A DNA stretch of 64,000 nucleotides from Amycolatopsis taiwanensis DSM 45107 (lineage in GTDB: Bacteria; Actinomycetota; Actinomycetes; Mycobacteriales; Pseudonocardiaceae): assembly GCF_000519205.1 (NCBI RefSeq), contig NZ_KI912601.1, positions 288,748 to 352,747 of the forward strand. The letters are read 5' to 3'. Positions within the stretch are counted from its first letter, which is position 1. Each line of letters opens with the position of its first letter. The translations under genes were made by a program, and so were the position numbers. Below the pieces are notes generated by a model, which was given only the letters and a program-made list of their open reading frames with translations, made no database searches and was not told where the DNA came from. Of the stretch, positions 9,001 through 16,698 are shown piece after piece.

Positions 9001-9730
9001 GGACCTCCATCGTGCGCAGGTCGTTGATCTGGGTCCCGGTCAGGGTGCCCCGGCTGATGCCGTAGCCGAGCAGCGCCTGGGAGAAGGAGATGTTCTCCTT
9101 GGCGACCTGGAGCCCGTGCAGCGCACTCGGGCTGCTGCCGATCGAGCCGTCGCCGATCTCGGCCACCAGCGCGTTGTCCATGGCGAGCAGCGCACTGGTC
9201 ATCGCGGTGTAGTCGTCGAGAGCCTGGCTCACCTCGAGCTTGCCGGTGGTGGCCTGACCACGGAGGTCCGCCAGCTTCGCCATCGTGCCGCGGACCGTGA
9301 TGACGGAGTCGGTGATCGCGGCGTCCAGCTGGCCGGCGCGGCCGGCGTCGAGATCGAACTGCGGGAGCGCCTTGTCCACCGCGGCGCGGGCGAGGTCGAG
9401 CTGGGGGGAGCTGCCCACGGTGCCCTGGGTGAGCAGCGACGCGGTCTCGGTCCGTTCCTCCTGGAGCGCGCCGGTCAGCGTCCGCACGTCGCCGCCGAGG
9501 GTGACCAGCCGCTGGATCCGCTCGTAGTTGTTGGACCGGTCGACCTGGTTGGCGATGGTGATCCCGCCGAGCACCATGGCGAAGACGATCGGGACCAACG
9601 TCACGGCGGCGAGCTTGACCGTGATGCTCCAGTCTCGCCAGCGGGCGATCGCGCTCAACTTAGACGGACGGCGCGGTTGCTGGCCGAGGAGCTGTCCAAC
9701 AGGCACTTGGCCTTGTCCTGCAACGGTCAC
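6068..9730 (-). CDS. cvnA: Conservon sensor histidine kinase (CvnA-type), large
   Basis: 1220-residue membrane sensor. There is one transmembrane helix near residues 38-62, then an extracytoplasmic helical sensor region of the nitrate/sulfonate (NIT) type. A second transmembrane helix lies near 338-362, then a HAMP region. The ATPase domain carries the N box ELLDNATAFSAP near 548-560 and the G box DKGIGM. The tail from about residue 690 to the end is proline/glutamate-rich and probably disordered. It holds two copies of a module (DESWRxVxxVS ... AGLPRRRRGEQLLPG ... ASFQxGVxRxRH), once around residues 880-950 and again at the extreme C-terminus. The GTG start at 9730 has an AGGGAG site upstream. 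First gene of the four-gene operon. Confidence 0.93.
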   Translation of the reverse strand: MTVAGQGQVPVGQLLGQQPRRPSKLSAIARWRDWSITVKLAAVTLVPIVFAMVLGGITIANQVDRSNNYERIQRLVTLGGDVRTLTGALQEERTETASLLTQGTVGSSPQLDLARAAVDKALPQFDLDAGRAGQLDAAITDSVITVRGTMAKLADLRGQATTGKLEVSQALDDYTAMTSALLAMDNALVAEIGDGSIGSSPSALHGLQVAKENISFSQALLGYGISRGTLTGTQINDLRTMEVRLDDRIKDFKSAASPAQQQDFEHSVEGTDYDTRTRLVGTVLAAQNSGPALAAISGQQWSAASSSVIAAVDGVSNRLSAELTSTATGLVENSGTSTGLLAVLLFLALFVTGAVVFLITRQLLRSLRRLRAGAMDVADRQLPEAVRNIQDGQEQSTDVEPLAIGTTDEIGQVATAFDAVHSQALRLAAEQANLRTGYSSVFVNLSRRSQSLVQRQLQLIERLERDEEDADQLATLFQLDHLATRMRRNNENLMVLSGAEPGRRSGQPIATADVIRAAVSEIEQYQRVVVQQPPSARIVGYAASDLMRLIAELLDNATAFSAPETKVTVNTRVAEGGLLIDIVDKGIGMTETEITEANARLAQEATVDLATSRRMGLFVVGRLAGRHNIGVFLHGGKEVVGIRATVTVPGELVMDLQETGVIQAVPAEPATPQASEGLPQRRAVNGAVGAGSLSDFAGIPAAPGDGASAPGGWTNGHSGVLPSRKPGDVEISGTALFSPASDHPSLPSMPPVTPEPPPAPPAPPVSEPPSGPLPSGKALFEANDITPPSSGWWATEQQEPAPPEPPSLPETTPIFDETLSAWFRSDSPAPARPAETLAEPLSQSEPAGPPEPAEEPAAYEVQRAEDAAGEPEHTPASWAFAADESWRAVQSVSEAEPTSYTEAGLPRRRRGEQLLPGSATSEASVRPKRPARDPSDIRSRLSSFQKGVNRARHSAEPEAEAAPSSQLWQPPADSSQSSQPLPARPEPQSLPTRPEPQPVSDSSQPGPGKLPQRRPRPRPPREEEPAPASGYGQLPTRHPASGESTAYTPVERGLLPQHEQHEQYEPAASSSGTLPWPEPPEQTPAEEAGELTQRGVEPALPQYDQQYDQYDQQGQPAAFEPAASPSGESAWSFATDESWRTVETVSKTAPTSFTAAGLPRRRRGEQLLPGGASGPGGSRPQQRDPQDVRGRLASFQQGVQRGRHRTAHAVDSERENMEGE

Positions 9731-10483
9731 GAAGGTGACTCCCTGTCCGGCATTTTCGATACACGTCTCTGGCGCTCACTGCTCTCCCCGTCAGCCGCGA
9801 ACTCTGTCCGGTCTCGCCCACGGCGCCGTACCCGGCTCGCCTCGCCCGGCTTGCGCGCACGCGCATCATCTGTGGTGCGGGACGCCTCAGACAAGATGGG
9901 CTTACCTTCGGTCACAGGGAGTCAACGTGGCGTGGGAAGCGTACACCAATCGGGCGGCCCACGATCAATACCGAGCGCCCCGCCTACGACCTGCACGAAT
10001 ACCGAATGTGATGGCATGTTAACGCGATCACCCGTAATCGAACCTGGCGGTCCGCACAATTTCCGAGGATCACCCGGACAGTGGTACCGCTTCCCCGATC
10101 ACCCAGTAGCCCAGGGATCGCCTGAAGCCGCCGGGGGAACAGGTACCGACCACCCCCATGGATGGGGAACCAGAGGAGCCACGGAAGAATAACGCCCGAT
10201 CCCGTTGTGTTCACCCCGAGTTCACCTCGGCTCCGGCCACCGACCACGCGTAACGCCGCCAGTCGCACACGCACCGTCATCACGTTCAGCGACAGGGTTT
10301 CACGAAAAATTACAAGCAGTCACAAATGGCTTGAGTATGTGCGCGACAGTGTCCCTATTAAGAGGGATTAACCGCCCGTTCGCTCGATCTTTTGTACCGG
10401 CCTGGTGAACTGTCCGTCGATCTGCGCAGCTACCATGTGCGGCCGCGACAGATTTGCCCGCTGGAGTTCGCCGGGAGGCAGAC
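9731..10483. other. 753-bp divergent intergenic region between conservon and mctC operon
   Basis: No convincing gene on either strand. It must hold the promoters of two divergent operons. On the minus strand TACGCT around 9940 is a plausible -10 for cvnA. The sequence GATCACCC occurs three times (10026, 10068, 10097). A nested inverted repeat lies at 10081-10153. AT-richer DNA around 10300-10380 may contain the mctC operon promoter. Confidence 0.5.
10081..10153 (+). other. Candidate structured RNA element upstream of the DUF485-mctC operon
   Basis: The outer arms GTGGTACC (from 10081) and GGTACCGACCAC (near 10142) can pair with a two-base bulge. Inside them GCTTC and GAAGC pair around GATC motifs. 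The G-rich GCCGGGGGAACAGG segment is reminiscent of some purine-dinucleotide riboswitch cores, but the diagnostic conserved bases could not be confirmed. Identity open; it may also act as DNA. Confidence 0.3.
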
Positions 10484-10906
10484 ATGCAACGCATTGCTCC
10501 GACCCCTGCGACGAGGAGTAATCCCGATGACACCGGCCAACTCCCGGTGTTGTTCGAGTCCTCCGCGCCCGCCCATCCCGCCGAGACGCACTCCCGGAGC
10601 GGGCCCGGCCCGGACTACCTGGCGATCCAGGCCAGCCAAGAGTTCCAGACGCTGAGGTCCCGGTTCCGCCGCTTCGTGTTCCCGATGACGCTGCTGTTCA
10701 TCCTCTGGTACTTCGCGTACGTGATCCTCGCCGCCTACTTCCACGACTTCATGAGCAGACCGGTGATCGGGGTGCTCAACGTCGGCATCCTGATGGGCGC
10801 CGGCCAGTTCGTCTCGACCGCGCTGATCATGGCGGCCTACGTGCGCTTCGCCAAACGCCGGCTGGACCCCGAAGTGGAGAAGGTCCGGCGGCAGGCAGGA
10901 GTGTAG
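10484..10906 (+). CDS. DUF485 membrane protein, partner of the acetate symporter
   Basis: 140 residues, with a hydrophilic N-terminus of about 60 residues then two transmembrane helices (FPMTLLFILWYFAYVILAAYF and a second starting VLNVGILMGAGQFVSTALIMAAYV). This is the DUF485 hairpin. DUF485 genes typically sit directly before ActP/MctC symporters, as here with a nine-base gap, and are thought to assist them. The ATG at 10484 follows GGGAGG at ideal distance. An in-frame TTG 30 bases upstream is less likely. Confidence 0.92.
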   Translation: MQRIAPTPATRSNPDDTGQLPVLFESSAPAHPAETHSRSGPGPDYLAIQASQEFQTLRSRFRRFVFPMTLLFILWYFAYVILAAYFHDFMSRPVIGVLNVGILMGAGQFVSTALIMAAYVRFAKRRLDPEVEKVRRQAGV

Positions 10907-10915
10907 GAAACAACC

Positions 10916-12547
10916 ATGGTCGCCCACCCTTCCGCGGTACTCATCCAGGCCGCCGCCACCGACGGCAACAACCCCATCTTCAACACGGTCGTCTTCGGCC
11001 TGTTCGTCGCGATCACGCTGTTCGTCGTCTACCGGGTGAGCAGCGGTGCGACCAGCCGGGCCGACTACTACGCCGCGGGCAGCGCTTTCACCGGGCGGCA
11101 GAACGGGATCGCGCTGTCCGGCGACTACCTCTCGGCCGCCTCGTTCCTCGGTATCGCGGGCGCGATCGCGGTGAACGGCTACGACGGGTTCCTCTACTCG
11201 ATCGGCTTCCTCGTCGCCTGGCTGATCGCGCTGATGCTGGTCGCCGAGCTGACCCGGAACACCGGCCGGTTCACCATGGGCGACGTGCTCAGCTTCCGGA
11301 TGAAGCAACGTCCGGTGCGCGCCGCCGCGGCCACCTCGACGCTGGTCATCTCGCTGTTCTACATGCTCGCCCAGATGGCCGGCGCCGGTGGGCTCATCTC
11401 GTTGCTGCTCAACATCCACAGCGCCTTCGGCCAGGCCCTGATCATCGCGGTGGTCGGCCTGGTCATGGTGGTGTACGTGCTGGTCGGCGGGATGAAGGGC
11501 ACCACCTGGGTGCAGATCATCAAGGCCAGCCTGCTGATCCTGTCCGTGGCGCTGATGACCGTCTTCCTGATCGGCAAGTTCGGCTTCAACATCTCGAACC
11601 TGTTGTCCCAGGCGGCCTACAACAACCCGATGGGCGCGAAGCTGCTCCAGCCGGGCGGCTCCTACGGTGCCACCGACCTCACCAAGCTGGACTTCGTGTC
11701 CCTGTCCTTCGCGCTGGTTCTCGGCACCGCGGCACTGCCGCACGTGCTGATGCGGTTCTACACCGTGCCCACCGCCGGCGAAGCCCGCCGCTCGGTCGTC
11801 TGGGCCACCTCGTGCGTCCTCATCTTCTACCTGTGCACGCTGGTGATCGGCTACGGCTCGGCCGCGCTGGTCGGTTCGAAGGAGATCAAGAGCGCGCCGG
11901 GTGGCGAGAACTCCGCGGCGCCGTTGCTGGCCCTGCACATCGGCGGCCCGGTGCTGCTGGGCGTCATCTCGGCGGTCGCGTTCGCGACCATCCTGGCCGT
12001 GGTCGCCGGCCTCACCATGACCGCGTCGACGTCGTTCGCGCACGACGTGTACGCGAACATCTTCAAGCGCGGCAAGGCCGATCCGTACGAGGAGGTCCGG
12101 GTCGCGCGGCTGACCGCCGTGGTGATCGGGTTGCTCTCGATCATCGGCGGCATCCTCGCCAACGGCCAGAACATCGCGTTCCTGGTCGCGCTGGCCTTCG
12201 CGGTGGCGGCGTCGGCGAACCTGTCCACGCTGCTGTACTCGCTGTTCTGGAAGCGCTTCAACACCACCGGCACGCTGTGGGGCATCTACGGCGGCCTGAT
12301 CGCGTGCCTGGTGCTGGTCGCCTTCTCGCCGGTGGTGTCCGGTTCCCCCGACTCGATCATCAAGGGCGTGGACTTCCACTGGTTCCCGCTGAAGAACCCG
12401 GGCCTGGTGTCGATTCCGTTCTCGTTCCTGTGCGGGTTCGTCGGCACCCTGGTCGGCCGGGGCAAGGCCGACCGGTACAAGCAGGCCGAGATGGAGGTTC
12501 GCTCCCTCACCGGGATCGGCGCCCCGCAGGGGCGCTTGCGACACTAG
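10916..12547 (+). CDS. mctC: Cation:monocarboxylate symporter (acetate/pyruvate type, SSS family)
   Basis: 543-residue solute:sodium symporter family protein with about 13 hydrophobic helices. SSS signatures include the N-terminal ASGDYLSAASFLG-like segment (GIALSGDYLSAASFLGIAG near residue 62) and GTAALPHVLMRFYTVPTAGEARRS near 265. These features and the preceding DUF485 gene match the ActP/MctC branch, which imports acetate, propionate or pyruvate. A fatty-acid transporter fits the acyl-CoA context of icmF, but that link is inference. Substrate preference within the branch cannot be read from sequence. Confidence 0.9.
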   Translation: MVAHPSAVLIQAAATDGNNPIFNTVVFGLFVAITLFVVYRVSSGATSRADYYAAGSAFTGRQNGIALSGDYLSAASFLGIAGAIAVNGYDGFLYSIGFLVAWLIALMLVAELTRNTGRFTMGDVLSFRMKQRPVRAAAATSTLVISLFYMLAQMAGAGGLISLLLNIHSAFGQALIIAVVGLVMVVYVLVGGMKGTTWVQIIKASLLILSVALMTVFLIGKFGFNISNLLSQAAYNNPMGAKLLQPGGSYGATDLTKLDFVSLSFALVLGTAALPHVLMRFYTVPTAGEARRSVVWATSCVLIFYLCTLVIGYGSAALVGSKEIKSAPGGENSAAPLLALHIGGPVLLGVISAVAFATILAVVAGLTMTASTSFAHDVYANIFKRGKADPYEEVRVARLTAVVIGLLSIIGGILANGQNIAFLVALAFAVAASANLSTLLYSLFWKRFNTTGTLWGIYGGLIACLVLVAFSPVVSGSPDSIIKGVDFHWFPLKNPGLVSIPFSFLCGFVGTLVGRGKADRYKQAEMEVRSLTGIGAPQGRLRH

Positions 12548-12552
12548 CTGCC

Positions 12553-13695
12553 GTGAGTGATACGCGGATCGTGCACTTCCTGGCAGAGCGGGCGCCCGCG
12601 ACCCCGTGCCTGGTCGTGGACAGCGCCGTGGTGCGCGAGCGGGCTCGTGCGTTCGCCGCCGGGTTCGGCGAACGCGCGCTGCGCTACGCGGTCAAGGCGA
12701 ATCCCGAACCGGCGGTGCTGCGGGCGGTACTGGCCGCGGGCGGCGGTTTCGACGTGGCGAGCCCCGCGGAGATCGACGCATGCCTGGCCGAGGGCGCGCC
12801 AGGAGAATCCCTCTCCTACGGCAACCCGATCAAGAAGGCCGCCGACATCGCTTACGCCTACGCACGCGGTGTCCGGGACTTCACCACCGACGCCCCGGCG
12901 GACGTCGACCAACTCGCCCGGTTCGCCCCCGGCGCCGCGGTTTCGGTGCGGCTGCTGGTGGACGGGCCTGCTTCGGCGACGCCCTTCGGCCGCAAGTTCG
13001 GTTGCCCGCCCGCGCAGGCCGTGGACCTGCTACGGCGGGCGCGGCGGCTCGGCCTCGACCCAGCCGGCATCGCCTTCCACGTCGGCTCGCAGCAGGCGGA
13101 CGTTTCCGCCTGGGAGAGCGGAATCGCCGCCGCGGCCAAGGTGTCCGCCGAACTGGCAGTCGACGGAATCCGGCCCCGGAGGCTGAATCTCGGGGGCGGG
13201 TTCGGTGTGTCCTACCGCACGCCGGCGCCGTCCCTGGGCGAATACACGGTGGCGATCTCGGCCGCGCTGCGCGCGCACTTTCCCGGCGGGGCGCCGGAAC
13301 TGGTGGTCGAACCGGGCCGGGCGGTGGTCGCCGAGGCCGGGCTGATCCGGACCGAGGTCGTGCTCGTCGCCGAACGCGCCGGGCAACGTTGGGTGTACCT
13401 CGACGTGGGCCGCTACAACGGACTCGCGGAGACCGAGAACGAAGCGATCCCCTACCGGCTCGTTCCGGCCGGTTCCCGGGACTGGCCGGAAGACGAGCCG
13501 AGGGGTCCCGTCGTCCTCGCTGGGCCGACATGCGATGGTGACGACGTGATCTACCAACGCACCCGGTATGAGCTGCCGCTGTCCCTACGCGCGGGCGATC
13601 GGCTCGACATCCTCGACGCCGGTGCGTATACGGCCAGCTACTCCTCGGTGGCGTTCAACGGCATCGAGCCGCTGCGGACCTACTGCCTCGACTGA
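12553..13695 (+). CDS. PLP-dependent ornithine/lysine decarboxylase, alanine-racemase fold (type III)
   Basis: 380 residues. The PLP lysine lies in RYAVKANPEP (about residue 48). Further family motifs are FHVGSQQ, the glycine loop RLNLGGGFGVSY, phosphate-binding EPGRAVV, and the active-site cysteine in GPTCDGDDVIY near the C-terminus. This is the pattern of eukaryotic-type ornithine decarboxylases rather than diaminopimelate decarboxylase. It should convert ornithine (or lysine) to putrescine (or cadaverine). The next gene encodes the aminopropyl-transfer steps, which argues for putrescine production. The GTG at 12553 lies five bases after the mctC stop codon, in a position that could be coupled; the frame upstream of it overlaps mctC and is not used. 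Confidence 0.88.
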   Translation: MSDTRIVHFLAERAPATPCLVVDSAVVRERARAFAAGFGERALRYAVKANPEPAVLRAVLAAGGGFDVASPAEIDACLAEGAPGESLSYGNPIKKAADIAYAYARGVRDFTTDAPADVDQLARFAPGAAVSVRLLVDGPASATPFGRKFGCPPAQAVDLLRRARRLGLDPAGIAFHVGSQQADVSAWESGIAAAAKVSAELAVDGIRPRRLNLGGGFGVSYRTPAPSLGEYTVAISAALRAHFPGGAPELVVEPGRAVVAEAGLIRTEVVLVAERAGQRWVYLDVGRYNGLAETENEAIPYRLVPAGSRDWPEDEPRGPVVLAGPTCDGDDVIYQRTRYELPLSLRAGDRLDILDAGAYTASYSSVAFNGIEPLRTYCLD

Positions 13696-13705
13696 ACACA
13701 CGCCC

Positions 13706-14926
13706 ATGCATAACGAATTTCCCGCATTCTCCGGCCGGCACGTGCTCGCCGAACTCGAAGGCATCGACCCGGCATCCTTGGACGACTCCGGTCTCCTCAC
13801 CGAAGCGCTGCGGTCCGCGCTGGCCCAGGCCGGAGCCACGGTGCACGAGGTGGTCACGCACCGGTTCACCCCGCACGGCGTCACGGTGCTCGCGCTACTG
13901 TCCGAATCGCACGCGTCGGTGCACACCTACCCGGAGCACGGCTCGATGTTCGCCGACGTGTTCACCTGCGGCGACCGCGCCGACCCGGAACTCGCCGTGC
14001 GTGTGCTCGCCGACACACTGGCCGCGCCGCGGACGAAGATGTCCACAGTGGAGCGTGGGTGGGCGGCGCCGCCGACCGAGCCCGTCGGCGCCGGGCTCTC
14101 GCGGCGGTGGGCGGTTTCCGAGGTGCTGCTCCACGAGCACACCGGCTTCCAGGACCTCCTGATCGGGCGCACCGCGCAGGGTGTCTCGCTGTTCTGCGAC
14201 GGTGAGCGCCAGAGCACCGAGGCGACCCAGCTGACCTACCACGAGGCCCTGATGGTGCCCGGGATGCTGCTCGCCGAGCAGCTGCGGCGGGTGCTGATCA
14301 TCGGCTCCAGCGAGGGCGTGGCCAGCCAGCTGGCGGCCGCCGAGAGTGGCGAGGTCGACCACGTCGACATCGACCGGGTCGCCGTGCGTTCCTGCGCCGA
14401 GTACCTGCCCTACGGCTACTCGCCGGAGGAGCTGGCCGCGGCGGAACGGGGCCAGGGCCCGATCCGGGTGCACTACCGGGACGGCTGGGACTTCGTGGCC
14501 AACTCCGAAGGCGGCTACGACCTGGTGGTCATCGACCTGCCCGACGAGAACCCCGAGGAGCAGGCCCAGCACAACCGCCTCTACGGCGAAGACTTCCTGC
14601 GGCGCTGTGCGGGGCTGCTGGCGCCGGGCGGTGTCGTCACCAGCCAGGCCGGCTGCCCGACCGTCTGGCGCAACGAAACCCTCATCAGCGCCTGGCACCG
14701 GTTCCGGAACGTGTTCCCCACCGTCGTCTACTACGGCTCGGACGAACACGAGTGGGCGTTCCTGTCCGGCCGGGTCGAGCCCATGGCCGACCCGGTGGTG
14801 GCCATGACCGCCCGGCTCGACAAGGCGCACTACCGCCCGGAGACCCTGGACGCCACGGCGCTGCGCGGCAACAGCACGCCGCCGCTGCGGGTCAGAGCTT
14901 CCGGCCCGCCTCGACCCGGTGCGTGA
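13706..14926 (+). CDS. Fused S-adenosylmethionine decarboxylase and spermidine synthase
   Basis: 406 residues in two enzyme domains. Residues 1 to about 120 form a bacterial SpeD/SpeH-type pyruvoyl AdoMet decarboxylase, with self-processing site LSESHASVHTYPEHG (Ser near 67) and FTCGD downstream. Residues from about 130 form a spermidine-synthase-type aminopropyltransferase: SEVLLHEHTGFQDLLIG, QSTEATQLTYHEALMVPGM, LIIGSSEGVASQLA in place of the usual GGG-DG loop, and VVIDLPDENP. With the decarboxylase before it, two genes would cover ornithine to spermidine. The dcAdoMet-binding loop is less canonical (SSEGV), so the acceptor amine may differ. Some SpeD homologues are known to decarboxylate ornithine or arginine instead of AdoMet, which is a possible alternative here. 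Confidence 0.88.
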   Translation: MHNEFPAFSGRHVLAELEGIDPASLDDSGLLTEALRSALAQAGATVHEVVTHRFTPHGVTVLALLSESHASVHTYPEHGSMFADVFTCGDRADPELAVRVLADTLAAPRTKMSTVERGWAAPPTEPVGAGLSRRWAVSEVLLHEHTGFQDLLIGRTAQGVSLFCDGERQSTEATQLTYHEALMVPGMLLAEQLRRVLIIGSSEGVASQLAAAESGEVDHVDIDRVAVRSCAEYLPYGYSPEELAAAERGQGPIRVHYRDGWDFVANSEGGYDLVVIDLPDENPEEQAQHNRLYGEDFLRRCAGLLAPGGVVTSQAGCPTVWRNETLISAWHRFRNVFPTVVYYGSDEHEWAFLSGRVEPMADPVVAMTARLDKAHYRPETLDATALRGNSTPPLRVRASGPPRPGA

Positions 14927-15236
14927 CCGCGCGCTCGGCGACGAAGGACAGGAACGGGATGGTCCCGGCGAGCAGCACGAAGACCGTCCCCTTGATCGAC
15001 CAGCGCGCCTTGAGCGCCAGGTCCACCGCAACCACCAGGTACACCATGTAGAACAGGCCGTGCGTGACCCCGGCCCAGCTCATCATCCCGGGCGAGTCGA
15101 AGGCGTATTTGAGGATGAACGCGGTCGTGAGGCAGAGCAGCGCGACACCGGTGGTCCAGGCCAGCACGCGGTAGCGCACCAATGGCCCCCTGAGTGATTC
15201 GCGCGATTTCGTGCGCTGTTCGCCGGTGCTCACCAT
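14892..15236 (-). CDS. DUF3817 integral membrane protein
   Basis: 114 residues with about three transmembrane helices (WTTGVALLCLTTAFILKYAF, GLFYMVYLVVAVDLAL, GTVFVLLAGTIPFLSFVAERA). It matches the actinobacterial DUF3817 family of unknown function, whose FAERxV-type end is seen as FVAERAVTHRV. Its 3' end overlaps the polyamine fusion gene by 35 bases, tail to tail. Confidence 0.85.
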   Translation of the reverse strand: MVSTGEQRTKSRESLRGPLVRYRVLAWTTGVALLCLTTAFILKYAFDSPGMMSWAGVTHGLFYMVYLVVAVDLALKARWSIKGTVFVLLAGTIPFLSFVAERAVTHRVEAGRKL

Positions 15237-15250
15237 TCAGGCTTGCCTTT

Positions 15251-15631
15251 CTAACTGTTCTCTTGGTCTCTCGCGTGGAGTTCCGCGAGGTAGCGGTTGT
15301 AGGCGGCCAACTCGTCGTCCTCTTCGTCCGCGACGTCGCGCACGACCGGGCGTGGCCGGGGCGCCGGAACCTCGGTGACCGGCTTCCTGCCCCATTCCGC
15401 CCGGGCGCCCGGTGGCGCCTGCTCGGCCTCGGCGGCGGACTTCCGGAGCTTGCGGATGCGGTAGATCATGAACGCCGGGAACAGTCCGAACAGCGGCCAC
15501 TGCAACACGTAACCGAGGTTCTGGAAGCTGCCGCTCGCCGACTCGAACCGGTTCCACTGCCACCACGCCAGCCCGACCGAGACGGCCAGGCTCAGCACAC
15601 ACAGGCCGGCTGTCAGGAGTCGGCGGGGCAT
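15251..15631 (-). CDS. Conserved small membrane protein, function unknown
   Basis: 126 residues with two transmembrane helices near 7-25 and 38-58 (tryptophan-rich LAWWQWNRFESASGSFQNLGYVLQW... between them), followed by a charged cytoplasmic tail ending ELAAYNRYLAELHARDQENS. The start is the ATG at 15631, which directly precedes a basic residue pair and the first helix. It lies 14 bases upstream of the DUF3817 gene on the same strand, so the two probably form an operon of membrane proteins. No enzymatic motif seen. Confidence 0.75.
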   Translation of the reverse strand: MPRRLLTAGLCVLSLAVSVGLAWWQWNRFESASGSFQNLGYVLQWPLFGLFPAFMIYRIRKLRKSAAEAEQAPPGARAEWGRKPVTEVPAPRPRPVVRDVADEEDDELAAYNRYLAELHARDQENS

Positions 15632-15666
15632 GGCGGAACCTGCTGGCACGCATTCGACGCTAGCAC

Positions 15667-16560
15667 CTACGAAACCCGCACCCCCTGAGCGGCCTTGGCG
15701 TAGGAGTCCGCCACGCCGAAAACCTTCCGCGCGTAGTCGACGGAATTGTTGTACGAGAGGACACCCGACCACCAGCCCTGCGCGCTGGACATGTCGCGGC
15801 CACCGGCGCACAGGTACTTCGCGGCGGCCAGTGCGGCCGCGTCGATCTGCTGTGGGTCGTACCCCCCGCCCCATTTGGCCCAGGTGGACGGCACGAACTG
15901 CATCGGGCCGACGGCGTGGTCGTAGTTCGGGTCGCCGTCAAGGGCGCCGTGGTCGGTGTCCGGGATGGAGCGGACGCCCGGCGAACCGTCCAGCGGAACC
16001 CCGATGATGGGCTTGGACGGATACCCGTTGTCGCGCAACACCGCACCGGCGTACTGGCCGTGGTTGGACTCGATCCGGCCGATGCCGGCCAGGGTCGCCC
16101 ACGAGATGCGGCAACCGGGCTGGCTTTCCCGCAGCTGGAGTTCGGCGTTGCCGTAGGCGATCAGCGCCCTGGCCGGGATGCCGGTCACCGCGGAGACCCG
16201 GTCCGCCCAGATCGACAGGACAGGCCTGCCGCCCGTCTCGGTGCCGGGCCGGCTACTTGGCTGGGTGGCGGGCTCGCCGACGACCGTGGCGCCCACCGGG
16301 GCCGCCGCACCGGGCTGCACGTCGGCTTCGGGAATGTCGAGCGCGGGGATGTCGGTGGTGGTCGGGCCGGCGGCCGGGGTGCCGAGCCGGCCGGCGAACC
16401 AGATTCCACCGGCCGCCACCCCCAGCACCACCGCGACGATGCCGAGCCGCACCAGCACGGTCAGTGAGAGAGTCTTTGTCGGACGTGTGCCCGCCACGGG
16501 CACTTCTGCTGCTTCGGTGGCCTCTTCGTGCCGCGCCCCCAACGAAACCAGCCTCCGCAT
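15667..16560 (-). CDS. Secreted/membrane-anchored lytic transglycosylase (SLT family 2)
   Basis: 297 residues. One transmembrane anchor near 34-58 is followed by a proline/threonine-rich linker. The transglycosylase domain runs from about residue 115: WATLAGIGRIESNHGQY carries the catalytic Glu, then YDHAVGPMQFVPSTWAKWGGGYDPQQIDAAALAAAKYLC. This MltB/SLT_2 pattern cleaves peptidoglycan glycan strands outside the membrane. Upstream an inverted repeat TGTGACTCGTTGTCACA near 16570-16590 may be an operator. Confidence 0.9.
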   Translation of the reverse strand: MRRLVSLGARHEEATEAAEVPVAGTRPTKTLSLTVLVRLGIVAVVLGVAAGGIWFAGRLGTPAAGPTTTDIPALDIPEADVQPGAAAPVGATVVGEPATQPSSRPGTETGGRPVLSIWADRVSAVTGIPARALIAYGNAELQLRESQPGCRISWATLAGIGRIESNHGQYAGAVLRDNGYPSKPIIGVPLDGSPGVRSIPDTDHGALDGDPNYDHAVGPMQFVPSTWAKWGGGYDPQQIDAAALAAAKYLCAGGRDMSSAQGWWSGVLSYNNSVDYARKVFGVADSYAKAAQGVRVS

Positions 16561-16698
16561 GCCTCGACTCGATGTGACAACGAGTCACACGGGCAGGCGT
16601 TACTCGGTGAGGAGCACCGGCCCGGCGACCTGCCAGATGATCCCGCCCGGAGCGTCAAGACGACGCAAGGCGCGCGGCATGTCGCCGGGGTAGCTGCC

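Noticed and set aside
10026-10190. Cyclic di-AMP (ydaO-type) riboswitch
   Set aside because: Some G-rich motifs look similar (GCCGGGGGAACAGG), but the GGGGUGAAUC core is absent. Only reported as an unassigned structured element.
6548-10192. A 1214-codon open frame antisense to the conservon kinase gene
   Set aside because: High-GC antisense artefact: low-complexity arginine/glycine peptide without motifs, lying over a gene with clear domains. The same applies to the long antisense frames over icmF, mctC, the LAL regulator and the ATP-grasp/S15 genes.
13568-13705. Longer N-terminus for the fused polyamine enzyme
   Set aside because: The upstream frame overlaps the decarboxylase gene and lacks homology; the ATG at 13706 gives a normal SpeD start.
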